64,000 nucleotides of DNA. Origin: Paenibacillus pinistramenti. GTDB taxonomy: Bacteria; Bacillota; Bacilli; Paenibacillales; Paenibacillaceae. Positions 1 through 7,483 of the stretch are shown piece after piece (the stretch's first letter is position 1; every line of letters begins with the position of its first letter). The stretch lies in NCBI RefSeq assembly GCF_005869875.1, contig NZ_VAWG01000009.1:1-64000 (forward strand), written 5' to 3'. The notes below the pieces were generated by a model that worked only from the letters and a program-made list of their open reading frames with translations, did no database searches and had not been told where the DNA came from. The position numbers and the translations under genes are program-made.

Positions 1-776
1 GACCCGCCACAGGCCCCCCCCCACGCCCGCGCCCGCGCGCTGCGCCACGCGGCGTGCGGGAACGCCTCCGGCGGCTGCGCCCCGCCGCCGGCGAAGGAAA
101 TGGCGGCCGGGTCAGCCTGGGCCGCCATTTCCCGGCCCTCGGCCGCGCCCTCCCGCAGAGCGCCGGAGAGCGCAGCCAGCCTTTGGGCCCAGGGAGAAAG
201 CTCGATCTCCCTGGCCCCCGCCCTGCCCGCATCCGCGTCCACTCCCTCGATGCCCTTCGCTTGTGCACCCCATGCCTGCCCATGCACTCCCTCCGCGCCC
301 TTCGCTTGTGCACGCCATGCCTGCACGTCCACTCCCTCGATGCCCTTCGCTTGTGCACCCCATGTCTGCACGTCCACTCCCTCTGCGCCCTTGGCTTGTG
401 CACGCCATGCCTGCACGTCCACTCCCTCGATGCCCTTGGCTTGTACACCCCATGCCTGCACGTCCACTCCCTCCGCGCCCTTCTCCGCAGGCCCGTCCAC
501 TGCCGCAGGCCCGGCTTCCAGCGCAAACGGAGCAGCCACAAACGTCCCCCGCCCCACTCTTGCGCTTACATAGCCTTCTGCGAGCAGCATATCGTAGGCT
601 TGGGCCACGCTGCCCCGCGACAAGCCGTACAAGCCGGCCAGCTCCCTTGAAGCGGGCAGCCGGGTCCCCTCCGGCAGCGACCCGTCGCGGATTCTGCTGC
701 GGAGGGCATGATACAGCGCCAGGTATTTGTAGCGGTATTGGGCCAGTGATTTTTCCCAGGACAGCGTAAAATCCAT
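1..776 (-). CDS. MocR/GntR-type regulator with aminotransferase-like architecture, N-terminal part (cut by window edge)
   Basis: The gene reads leftwards from the ATG at 774-776, which has AGGTG about 8 bases upstream. It stays open to base 1, so about 258 codons are present and the C-terminus is missing. Residues 12-80 form a GntR winged helix (EGTRLPASRELAGLYGLS, then GRGTF at the wing). Residues about 98-180 are a linker built from a 15-residue tandem repeat (KGIEGVDVQAWRAQA and variants). After it comes SPWAQRL and an Ala/Gly-rich segment where a MocR fold-type-I aminotransferase domain would begin. MocR proteins are PLP-binding transcription regulators. The divergent gene at 906 encodes a PNPOx-fold flavoprotein, a plausible target. 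The aminotransferase half is not visible, so the MocR assignment rests on the wHTH and long linker. Confidence 0.75.
   Translation of the reverse strand, partial: MDFTLSWEKSLAQYRYKYLALYHALRSRIRDGSLPEGTRLPASRELAGLYGLSRGSVAQAYDMLLAEGYVSARVGRGTFVAAPFALEAGPAAVDGPAEKGAEGVDVQAWGVQAKGIEGVDVQAWRAQAKGAEGVDVQTWGAQAKGIEGVDVQAWRAQAKGAEGVHGQAWGAQAKGIEGVDADAGRAGAREIELSPWAQRLAALSGALREGAAEGREMAAQADPAAISFAGGGAQPPEAFPHAAWRSARARAWGGACGG
241..485 (-). repeat. 45-bp in-frame tandem repeat in the MocR linker, alternating A/B units
   Basis: Five full 45-bp units begin at 241, 286, 331, 376 and 421, and a partial sixth begins at 466. On the + strand each starts actccct and contains ttgtgca or ttgtaca followed by catgcctgc (catgtctgc in one). 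Units alternate between a ctcgatgccc type (241, 331, 421) and a ctccgcgccc or ctctgcgccc type (286, 376, 466), so the effective period is 90 bp. The frame is preserved: each unit encodes 15 residues, alternating KGIEGVDVQAW and KGAEGVDVQAW. A degenerate half unit precedes base 241. Confidence 0.95.
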
Positions 777-797
777 TCCTGCACCTCTTCTCGATTC

Positions 798-871
798 AAA
801 ATTGGACTAATAAAATTAATCTAAATTGGTTCTTTTTTACTGTCAATTCCTCTTATATGCTAAATCCAATT
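798..871. promoter_or_regulatory. Candidate operator region between the MocR gene and the PNPOx-like gene
   Basis: The 129-bp divergent intergenic region holds two direct AAATTGG repeats (799-805 and 823-829) and an inverted copy ATCCAAT around 864-870, in an AT-rich stretch. MocR regulators are known to bind direct repeats near divergent promoters, so these are candidate sites. No clear promoter box was found. Confidence 0.35.
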
Positions 872-905
872 ACCGGACTTACCGGATCGGACAGGGGGCT
901 CTCAT

Positions 906-1523
906 ATGAGAAGACAAGAATTTGAAGTGGAGGACGCCGCGGAGATTGAAGCGTTCCTGAATGAAATAAGCTGCGGCTTTCTGGGCACGGTGACGGCCGA
1001 AGGCGGCTGCCGGGTGACACCGCTGAATTTTGCTTACGGCAGCGGAGTGTTCTACTTTCACGGCAGCCATGCCGGTGAGAAAATGAAGCAGATCAAGGCG
1101 GACAGCCGGGTCAGCTTTACGGTGGCGAAGGAATATGCGCTGATTCCGTCCTATTTTACCGATCCCCATCTGGCCTGCCCTGCTACCTCCTACTTCAAGA
1201 GCGTTATGGCGGAAGGCCGTTCGGAGATTGTGACTGACCCGGCGGAAAAGGCGACGGCACTCTCGCTGTTCATGCGCAAGCTCCAGCCGGAAGGCGGATA
1301 TGATCCGATTGACGCGGATGACCCGCAGTACCAGGGCCAGCTGAAGGCCGTATCGGTCTTTAAGCTTGTGCCGGAGCATCTTTCGGCCAAATTCAAGTTT
1401 GGGCAGAATCTAAAGGCTGAGGAGCGCGGCCTTGTCATGGAGGGGCTTGAGACGCGCGGCACGGCTGGCGATAAGGAGACGCTGGAACTTATGCAAAAAT
1501 ATTGTCCTTATCACGCTAAATGA
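906..1523 (+). CDS. Pyridoxamine 5'-phosphate oxidase-like (PNPOx-fold) flavin-binding protein
   Basis: A 205-residue protein of the split-barrel PNPOx/NimA superfamily. The N-terminus (residues 8-60) has the typical opening: an acidic helix, then GFLGTV, a strand leading to P(L)NFAYGSG, and FYFHGSHAGEKMKQI, which matches the flavin phosphate-binding region. The middle holds VSFTVAKEY and the C-terminal half LKAVSVFKLVPEHLSAK. Family members bind FMN, F420 or heme and reduce small molecules; the substrate here cannot be read from sequence. It starts 130 bases from, and divergent to, the MocR-type gene, which suggests control by that PLP-dependent regulator. The ATG is preceded by a weak GGGGG site. 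It ends about 40 bases before the next gene's promoter. Confidence 0.75.
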   Translation: MRRQEFEVEDAAEIEAFLNEISCGFLGTVTAEGGCRVTPLNFAYGSGVFYFHGSHAGEKMKQIKADSRVSFTVAKEYALIPSYFTDPHLACPATSYFKSVMAEGRSEIVTDPAEKATALSLFMRKLQPEGGYDPIDADDPQYQGQLKAVSVFKLVPEHLSAKFKFGQNLKAEERGLVMEGLETRGTAGDKETLELMQKYCPYHAK

Positions 1524-1535
1524 CAGGATTGGTTC

Positions 1536-1564
1536 GTGACGGCTTAACGCGGCAATGTTATAAT
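1536..1564 (+). promoter_or_regulatory. Extended -10 promoter of the aminotransferase gene
   Basis: GTGACG (1536-1541), a 17-base spacer, then TGTTATAAT ending at 1564, an extended -10 element. Transcription would begin near 1571. This rules out the upstream ATG at 1563, which lies inside the -10 box, and supports the start at 1617. Confidence 0.7.
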
Positions 1565-1616
1565 GTTAGGCAGTCAAATGGTTGGACCAATACCGAAGTT
1601 GGAAGGATGGAAAGTG

Positions 1617-2918
1617 ATGAACCCTCTAGCGTCACAGCTGAACGACCGCCTGAAAGCTGACAGTCCTCATGTCTACGAAATGTTGTCCGGGCTCGGTCGA
1701 GAAATTTATTTTCCTAAGGAAGGCATTCTAAGTCAATCGGCCGAAGCTTCCAGCCAGGCCAAAAAATATAATGCCACCATCGGCATTGCCACGGAAAATG
1801 GCGGCCCCATGCACCTTGCAGTCATTCAGGACACCCTTTCGGCCTATAAGCCGCAGGATTTGTATCCTTACGCCCCTCCAGCCGGGAAGCCTGAGCTGCG
1901 CAGCGTATGGCGCGAGAAAATGCTCAAGGAGAACCCTTCTCTGAGCGGCAAGTCCTTCGGGCAGCCGATCGTCACCAATGCGCTGACCCATGGCCTGAGC
2001 ATTGTAGCCGACCTGTTCGTCGATGAAGGCGACGCAGTCATTTATCCTGACAAGAACTGGGAAAATTATGAGCTGACCTTCGGCATCCGTCGTCACGCGA
2101 ACATTGTGAACTACGAGCTGTTTACGGAAGATATGAAGTTTAACAGCCAGGGACTGCGTGAAGCGCTGCTGTCCGTGCCTGCCGGAAGCAAAGCTGTTGT
2201 CGTTCTGAACTTCCCGAACAATCCGACCGGCTATACGCCGGGGCAGCAGGAGGGCGATGAAATCGTCGCCGCAGTGAACGCTGCCGCTGAAGCGGGCATC
2301 AACGTTGTTGTGGTTACAGACGATGCCTATTTCGGACTGTTCTTCGAGGATTCCCTGAATGAGTCTTTATTCGGCAAGCTCGCTGGGCTCCATCCGCGTG
2401 TGCTGGCCGTGAAGGTAGACGGCGCAACCAAGGAAGAATACGTGTGGGGGTTCCGCGTCGGCTTCATTACCTTCGCCGGTACGCCTGAAGCCGTCTCGGT
2501 GCTTGAGCAGAAGACGCTCGGCATCATCCGCGCTACCATTTCCAGCGGCGCGCATCCTTCCCAGACCTTTGTGCTGCAGGCGCTGAAATCCGAGGAATTC
2601 CTTCCGCAGAAGGAAGAGAAGTTCGCGGTCATGAAAGGCCGGGCCAACAAGGTCAAAGCGCTGCTCGACAGCGGCAAGTATGATCAGGTTTGGGACTACT
2701 ACCCATTCAATTCCGGCTATTTTATGTGTCTGAAGCTCAAGACGGTTGCAGCCGAGCCGCTCCGTCAGCACCTGCTCCGCCAATACGGCGTGGGAACCAT
2801 CGCTTTGGGCGAACAGGATCTGCGCATCGCATTCAGCTGCATTGCCGAAGAGAATCTTGAGGAGCTTTACGGCCTTATCTACCAAGGGGTTCTGGATCTT
2901 CAGTCCACCTCAGTCTGA
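1617..2918 (+). CDS. PLP-dependent aminotransferase, class I/II
   Basis: A 433-residue fold-type-I aminotransferase. The start at 1617 has GGAAGGA nine bases upstream and lies just after the extended -10 promoter; an in-frame ATG at 1563 is part of the promoter. Visible class I/II features are NFPNNPTGYTP (substrate and PLP pocket), VVVTDDAYFGLFFED with the PLP-ring aspartate, DGATKEEYVWG with the likely Schiff-base lysine, and the arginine in GFRVG. The C-terminus (IRIAFSC-like, LRIAFS) carries the carboxylate-binding arginine. The family moves amino groups between amino acids and 2-oxo acids. The exact substrate is not readable, though the long N-terminus resembles aspartate-type enzymes in Bacillales. 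The gene is followed by a terminator and is probably transcribed alone. Confidence 0.85.
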   Translation: MNPLASQLNDRLKADSPHVYEMLSGLGREIYFPKEGILSQSAEASSQAKKYNATIGIATENGGPMHLAVIQDTLSAYKPQDLYPYAPPAGKPELRSVWREKMLKENPSLSGKSFGQPIVTNALTHGLSIVADLFVDEGDAVIYPDKNWENYELTFGIRRHANIVNYELFTEDMKFNSQGLREALLSVPAGSKAVVVLNFPNNPTGYTPGQQEGDEIVAAVNAAAEAGINVVVVTDDAYFGLFFEDSLNESLFGKLAGLHPRVLAVKVDGATKEEYVWGFRVGFITFAGTPEAVSVLEQKTLGIIRATISSGAHPSQTFVLQALKSEEFLPQKEEKFAVMKGRANKVKALLDSGKYDQVWDYYPFNSGYFMCLKLKTVAAEPLRQHLLRQYGVGTIALGEQDLRIAFSCIAEENLEELYGLIYQGVLDLQSTSV

Positions 2919-2945
2919 TGAGGAATGGGGGAAATAAGTACGTTA

Positions 2946-2983
2946 GGCAGACCGGGCGGGAGCCCGGCCTGCCTTTTATTTTT
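2946..2983 (+). terminator. Rho-independent terminator of the aminotransferase gene
   Basis: GGCAGaCCGGGC, loop GGGA, GCCCGGcCTGCC, then a T-rich tail (TTTTATTTTTTAT). Confidence 0.9.
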
Positions 2984-3126
2984 TATATGGGCTGAGTCTG
3001 CTCTTCCGATCATACAAATCCATAGAAAAAGGGAGATATTTGGAGAAATCAAAATATATCCCCTATTTTACTCATGCAATTTGCCTTAAGAACACATCAT
3101 TCGGCTAATAAAGTCAAAATTTGATG

Positions 3127-3155
3127 TTTACATTCCGTCTCCTTCATGACATAAT
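3127..3155 (+). promoter_or_regulatory. SigA-type promoter of the small gene at 3218
   Basis: TTTACA (3127-3132), a 17-base spacer, then CATAAT (3150-3155). The gene starts about 60 bases downstream. Confidence 0.6.
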
Positions 3156-3217
3156 CCAGATTGTCGTTTTAAAAATCAATTCATTCAAACCAAACTGTTA
3201 AAGGAGATCTGATCAAA

Positions 3218-3673
3218 ATGATAAATAAAATGGAACCCCCGCCCCGACTGGTCGAATACGTAAACCGTCTGACGACCAATAAAATCGGGCAAATCGAACT
3301 ATTTCGCTATGATCCGAATTTTGTTGCGGAGACGATGTATCCCATTCAGCCGGAGGAGGCAGTTGTTCTTCTGCAGATTACCTGCGGCGGCGCAGCCGGC
3401 CAGGCAGAGCTTCATTTGCCGGGAGTCCATCCTCATTTTGATCTGATCCGTTTTGCCTCTGTCTATAAACCTTTGAAGAAGTCCAGCGTATCCGAAGCGA
3501 TCCGCTGCGTGAACAGCAGCCGGGACGAATGGGGCATTGCCCGCCGCAGACTGGCGGAAGCCGCATTGAACGATTTGGCAGCCAAGCTGCAGAATCCGGA
3601 TCACAGCGGCAGCCATCCCGGCCTGCCGAAGAGTCTCCTGCTCGACTGCTCGCAGTCGTACTATTCATTCTAA
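3218..3673 (+). CDS. Hypothetical protein, 151 residues
   Basis: I do not recognise this protein. It starts at an ATG with AAAGGAG 11 bases upstream and has its own promoter at 3127-3155. It appears soluble: no signal peptide and no membrane segment. The middle (about residues 43-75) contains EEAVVLLQITCGGAAGQ and a short hydrophobic core. Residues 83-110 are basic and polar (KPLKKSSVSEAIRC, SRDEWGIARRRLAEAAL) and probably helical. The C-terminal tail (SLLLDCSQSYYSF) is low in structure. It is a single-gene unit between two terminators, so the neighbours give no functional hint. Codon use matches the surrounding genes, so it is likely a real lineage-specific gene. Confidence 0.65.
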   Translation: MINKMEPPPRLVEYVNRLTTNKIGQIELFRYDPNFVAETMYPIQPEEAVVLLQITCGGAAGQAELHLPGVHPHFDLIRFASVYKPLKKSSVSEAIRCVNSSRDEWGIARRRLAEAALNDLAAKLQNPDHSGSHPGLPKSLLLDCSQSYYSF

Positions 3674-3694
3674 AACTTTCTAAAACAACCTGAG

Positions 3695-3727
3695 AAGTCC
3701 CCGCTGCTTTAGGCACGAGGACTTTTT
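3695..3727 (+). terminator. Probable terminator after the 151-residue gene
   Basis: AAGTCC (3695-3700) pairs with GGACTT (3719-3724), followed by a run of T. The loop is long (18 bases) but contains some internal GC pairing. Confidence 0.5.
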
Positions 3728-3737
3728 GAATGAACAC

Positions 3738-3766
3738 AAAAAGAGAAGCGGAATCATCCGCCTCTC
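3738..3766 (-). terminator. Terminator of the ecsAB unit
   Basis: Read on the minus strand: GAGAGGCGGA, loop TGAT, TCCGCTTCTC, then TTTTT. Nine of ten base pairs form. It lies about 30 bases past the ecsB stop. Confidence 0.85.
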
Positions 3767-3794
3767 CAATTTATTCTTCTTCGTTATTCTGCTG

Positions 3795-5018
3795 CTACTC
3801 GTCCTCTTCCTCGCCCTTTCGGCTTCGTTTACCGTAAACCCGCTGAAGGAACGCAATAGCAAGACCGCCAGCCAGCATATAAACAGCCTGCAGAGGCTGC
3901 CCGCCCAACAGCGACGGGATAAATACCAGCCACATCAGTACGGCATACCACAGCTGGATCCGAAAAATAAGCCGGACAGCATTGTCCTTCCGTCTGCCCG
4001 CCGGAACCGGGTACAGGCTGAGCCAAAAGGACTCGCTGTGCACCCGCCGCAGCTCTGACAGCTGGACGCCGATGACAAATACGAAGAACAGATACACGAC
4101 GCTGCCCAGCAGATTCTGTCCGCCGAGATAAGCGAGTGCGGCTCCGACTACCCCGGCCCGCAGCACGATCATGAACATATCGCTGCGGACAAAGCTTTTG
4201 GTCAGCAGATAGCGGTAAACCTGTGCCGGTTCCCAGGGAATCCGGCTGCCAAGACCGGACAGCCAGCGGCGGACATGCACCCGCTGCTCGCGGCCCGGCA
4301 CCTCAACGAACCAGCCGAGCACCGTCATGGCGCGGGCGGCGTGGTTCTTCTCGGCGGCGATCAGAATCTCCCAAGGCACGCGAAGCCTTGGAGGAAGCCG
4401 CAGCGCCGCCAAATAAGCCGCGGCCAGCACCACGATGAACAGCAGCGCTCTGCCTGCCGGATGCCACAGCCAGGCCGCCACTGCCAAAGCGCCGGCCGCC
4501 CACCGCAGCAGGCGGTAGCCGGCGGCAGCCCGCCGCGATACGAAGGTCAGCTCGCGCCAGCTGCCTAAGCTGGCCACAATGGACCAGGCCGCCAGCACGA
4601 GCGCCGTCCAGCCGAACGGCTTGGCCTGGTCCTCGGCGGTTATGTATAGAGGCCAAAACGTAATCAGGAGAATCGCCAGAATGACGTACTTCCTGATCAC
4701 CGCTCCCCGCCAGGCAGGGGCGAAATAGCGGTTCATCCGGGCTTCCTGCGGAAGCAGAAAGACAATGTCGGCAGGCTGAAGATAGGTGCGGAACCCTCCG
4801 CCGATGGCAAAAGGGGCCAGCAGCACCAGCGCGATCCAGCGGATCGGCAGCCCGGCCGGCAAATCCCGGACAAACGCCGTATACCAGGCGGCAAAAGCTA
4901 TGAGGCAGAACAGGAACAATACGGCCACGCCGCTTTGCAGCACATAGCCGAAGTAGGGGACAATCCCGCCCCAGAAGCTGCCGCTCCGCTTACGGCGAAG
5001 CTGGAGAAGGTCCATCAT
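3795..5018 (-). CDS. ecsB: ABC transporter permease EcsB
   Basis: A 407-residue, highly hydrophobic protein of the EcsB family, the membrane partner of the EcsA ATPase. Pairs or clusters of membrane segments lie near residues 25-70, 110-150, 175-210 and 300-395, separated by charged loops. Soluble marker stretches include FVEVPGREQRVHVRRWLSG and SELRRVHSESFWLSLYP. It starts at the ATG overlapping the EcsA stop (ATGA, 5015-5018), so the two are translationally coupled. In Bacillus, Ecs affects protein secretion, competence and exoprotease maturation; the transported substrate is not established. The third Bacillus gene, ecsC, is absent here. The C-terminus is acidic (GEEEDE). Confidence 0.85.
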   Translation of the reverse strand: MMDLLQLRRKRSGSFWGGIVPYFGYVLQSGVAVLFLFCLIAFAAWYTAFVRDLPAGLPIRWIALVLLAPFAIGGGFRTYLQPADIVFLLPQEARMNRYFAPAWRGAVIRKYVILAILLITFWPLYITAEDQAKPFGWTALVLAAWSIVASLGSWRELTFVSRRAAAGYRLLRWAAGALAVAAWLWHPAGRALLFIVVLAAAYLAALRLPPRLRVPWEILIAAEKNHAARAMTVLGWFVEVPGREQRVHVRRWLSGLGSRIPWEPAQVYRYLLTKSFVRSDMFMIVLRAGVVGAALAYLGGQNLLGSVVYLFFVFVIGVQLSELRRVHSESFWLSLYPVPAGRRKDNAVRLIFRIQLWYAVLMWLVFIPSLLGGQPLQAVYMLAGGLAIAFLQRVYGKRSRKGEEEDE

Positions 5019-5764
5019 GAACGGCCGTCCTGCACAAGCGAATAAAAGATCTGCTCCAGCGGCTGCCCCTGCATGCCTGCCGCTGCAGCGATTTCCTCAA
5101 GCGTCCCTTGGGTAATGATCCTGCCCTGATGAAGAATAACGAATCTGTCGCAGTAATTTTCAATGGTCGATAAGATATGAGAGCTGAGCAGAATCGAAGC
5201 CCCCTCGCCGCGAAGCTTGACCATAAAATCCAGCAGCGAACGGATGCCGAGCGGGTCCAGGCCGAGGAACGGCTCGTCGATAATGTACAGCTTCGGCCTT
5301 GCCACAAAAGCGCACATGATCATAACCTTCTGCTTCATCCCTTTGGACAAGTGCACGGACAAGCTGTCCATCTTCTCCTCCATCCGGAACAGCCGGGACA
5401 ATTCCGCCGCTCTGGCTTCATAATCGCCGCGCTCCACGCCATAGGCCCGCGCGGTGAATTCCAGATGCTCGCGCACCGTCATTTCCTCATACAGCAGCGG
5501 AGTCTCCGGCACAAAGGCCAGCGCCCCCTGATACTGCTCGAGGTCCCGGGCGCGGGTCGCCCCGTTCACCCGGATTTCGCCCTTCTGCGGATTCATGAGG
5601 CCAAGAATATGCTTCATGGTCGTGCTTTTTCCCGCGCCGTTCAGGCCGATCAAGCCGACCATCTCACCCGGCATAACCTTCATCCCGATGTCATGCAGAA
5701 CCGGACGGTTCAGATTATAGCCGCCGCTTAAGGCTTCGATTTCCAAAACCGGACTTTGCGTCAA
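5015..5764 (-). CDS. ecsA: ABC transporter ATPase EcsA
   Basis: A 249-residue nucleotide-binding subunit. Walker A is GLNGAGKST (residues about 37-45), the signature is HLSKGMKQK, Walker B is LYIIDEPFLGLD, and the switch histidine lies in LLSSHILS. It starts at a TTG with GGGAGGA nine bases upstream. The stop overlaps the ecsB start by four bases, so the pair forms one unit. It powers an EcsAB exporter-type complex at the cytoplasmic face of the membrane. Its leader contains an unusual 18-bp tandem repeat (5793-5846). The assignment to Ecs rather than another ABC-2 exporter rests on the EcsB-type partner. Confidence 0.88.
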   Translation of the reverse strand: MTQSPVLEIEALSGGYNLNRPVLHDIGMKVMPGEMVGLIGLNGAGKSTTMKHILGLMNPQKGEIRVNGATRARDLEQYQGALAFVPETPLLYEEMTVREHLEFTARAYGVERGDYEARAAELSRLFRMEEKMDSLSVHLSKGMKQKVMIMCAFVARPKLYIIDEPFLGLDPLGIRSLLDFMVKLRGEGASILLSSHILSTIENYCDRFVILHQGRIITQGTLEEIAAAAGMQGQPLEQIFYSLVQDGRS

Positions 5765-5792
5765 GGACGGTTCCTCCCTTTCAGGTCATTCT

Positions 5793-5846
5793 ATTCTTTC
5801 AGATCTTTATATTCTTTCAGATCTTTATATTCTTTCAGAACTTTCT
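5793..5846. repeat. 18-bp tandem repeat in the ecsA leader
   Basis: Two perfect copies of attctttcagatctttat (5793-5810, 5811-5828) and a partial third (5829 to about 5846). The array lies between the helicase stop and the ecsA start. Confidence 0.9.
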
Positions 5847-5856
5847 GATTTTGGAA

Positions 5857-7326
5857 TTAATCCCGGGACTGCTTGTCTTTCAGCCAGCGCGGCGCCCCTT
5901 TATTCTTGCGGTCCCGGTGCCGGTCCAGCTTGCGTTCTCCGGCCGGCTTGACGGCGGAAGTTCTGCTGCCGGCTTTGCGCCCTGATGAACTGTTCGCCCG
6001 GGAGGAGGATGCACCTCCTGCACCTGAACCTGCGCCGCCTGCTCCCCGGCCCGTATACTCGCGGCTGCCTGACAGGCCTCCGCTTCTGCCGGCACCGTTC
6101 CGTGCTCCGCCTTCACTGCGCCCGGTTCTTGCTTCCGCATCCGTATCCCGCAGCGGCTTCACTTCCCGCCGGTGCGGATGCGGCGCCTCTTTCGGCATCG
6201 TAATCCGCCCGCCGGCCAGTCCGCGCAGCCCAAACGTAATGCCCAGCTCGCGCGCAAACTTGCGGATGATAAACGTCTCTTGAGGGGCAACCACCGAGAT
6301 GGACAACCCTTTGCGCCCCATCCGGCCTGTCCGGCCGGCACGGTGCACATAATTCTCGGAATCGGTAGCCGGGTCCAGATGAACAACCATGCCCAGCTGC
6401 TCGATATCCAGGCCGCGGGCGGCCACATCACTGGCCACCAGTACCCGGTATTCCCCTTCGCGGAACCGGCGCAGCGTCAGGCTGCGCGCCGTCTTATCCG
6501 CATCCCCGTACAAAGCGCCTGCATTCAGGCCCACATAATTCAGCTTCGCTTCCACTTCGCCGATCGAGTCGATCTGGTTCACAAACACCAGTACTTTGGG
6601 CTCGTTATAGGTACGGATAATTCTCCGCACCATGTCGATCTTATCCCGCTGCTCGCATACGAAATACAAATGCTCCAGCGTAGCTGAGGTCCGCTGCTCC
6701 GGTTCGATACCGATCTCCACCGGATCGTTCATTTCGCGGCCTGCAAGCTCGCGGATTTCGTCAGTCACCGTCGCGGACAGGAACAGCAGCTGCCGGTCGC
6801 GCAGCGAAGCACGCAGAATGTCGTCCACATCTCCGGCGCCCCCCAGCTGGAACAGCTGGTCTACTTCGTCAACGACCAGCGTCCGCGTTTCGTGCAGTTT
6901 CAGCTTCCGTGTCGCCAGCAGCTCGCGGACACGCCCAGGCGTGCCGATCACCAGCTGCGGGTGCTTCTTGAGCCGCTCAACCTGCCGGCCGATCGCCGCC
7001 CCGCCGATCAGCGCCTGCACTTCAAGGCCGGTGCCTTCCGAATAGCGCTGGCTCTCGCGCAGAATCTGCATCGCCAGCTCCTGCGTCGGGGCAAGGATTA
7101 GCGCCTGTGTTACCTTGCGGGAAGCATCAATGCGCTGCAGCACCGGAAGCAGGTAGGCTAATGTTTTTCCCGTACCGGTCTGAGACTGCGCAAGCACATC
7201 GCGTCCCTCCAGCACGGCCGGAATTGCGCTCTCCTGCACGGGAGAAGGCACAGTAATGCCATGCTCAGCCAAACGTTCGGCCAGCCTTTGCTCGACTCCA
7301 ATATCCGTAAATGTTTGAGTTGTCAT
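5857..7326 (-). CDS. DEAD-box family ATP-dependent RNA helicase with DEVD motif II and an RG-rich tail
   Basis: A 489-residue superfamily 2 RNA helicase. The Q-motif region carries PSPVQESAIP, motif I is SQTGTGKT, Ia APTQELA, Ib TPGR, II VDEVD, III SAT, V ASDVAARGLD and VI HRAGRTGR. Motif II reads DEVD instead of DEAD. The two RecA-like domains end near residue 370. The last 110 residues are disordered and rich in R, G, S and K, ending in a basic patch (RHRDRKNKG), which probably binds RNA. Such enzymes remodel rRNA or mRNA; the compact core resembles the YfmL group, but I cannot assign an orthologue. It has its own promoter (TATAAT on the minus strand, 7364-7369) and follows a terminator. 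Confidence 0.9.
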   Translation of the reverse strand: MTTQTFTDIGVEQRLAERLAEHGITVPSPVQESAIPAVLEGRDVLAQSQTGTGKTLAYLLPVLQRIDASRKVTQALILAPTQELAMQILRESQRYSEGTGLEVQALIGGAAIGRQVERLKKHPQLVIGTPGRVRELLATRKLKLHETRTLVVDEVDQLFQLGGAGDVDDILRASLRDRQLLFLSATVTDEIRELAGREMNDPVEIGIEPEQRTSATLEHLYFVCEQRDKIDMVRRIIRTYNEPKVLVFVNQIDSIGEVEAKLNYVGLNAGALYGDADKTARSLTLRRFREGEYRVLVASDVAARGLDIEQLGMVVHLDPATDSENYVHRAGRTGRMGRKGLSISVVAPQETFIIRKFARELGITFGLRGLAGGRITMPKEAPHPHRREVKPLRDTDAEARTGRSEGGARNGAGRSGGLSGSREYTGRGAGGAGSGAGGASSSRANSSSGRKAGSRTSAVKPAGERKLDRHRDRKNKGAPRWLKDKQSRD

Positions 7327-7363
7327 ATAAGTCCATCCTTTATCCTAAAAAGTCGTTATTTCC

Positions 7364-7369
7364 ATTATA
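7364..7369 (-). promoter_or_regulatory. -10 box of the helicase gene
   Basis: A perfect TATAAT on the minus strand, about 40 bases before the ATG. The -35 region (TTGGTG, 17 bases further) is weak. Confidence 0.5.
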
Positions 7370-7429
7370 TGCGATAATGCCTGACGCACCAAATCAAAAT
7401 GGCACTGCTGTCCGCCCTTCAGCCTTAAG

Positions 7430-7468
7430 AAAAAAAAAGAGCGCCCCGGCCAAAGCCGGAAGCGCCCT
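7430..7468 (-). terminator. Terminator of the SDR gene
   Basis: Minus-strand GGGCGCTTCCGGC, loop TTTG, GCCGGGGCGCTC, followed by a run of nine T. Confidence 0.9.
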
Positions 7469-7483
7469 GCAGCAATGCTTCTA

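Noticed and set aside
241-485. A CRISPR array
   Set aside because: Units follow one another without spacers and keep a protein reading frame; no cas genes.
1563-1616. Upstream ATG start for the aminotransferase
   Set aside because: The ATG is part of the -10 box TATAAT.
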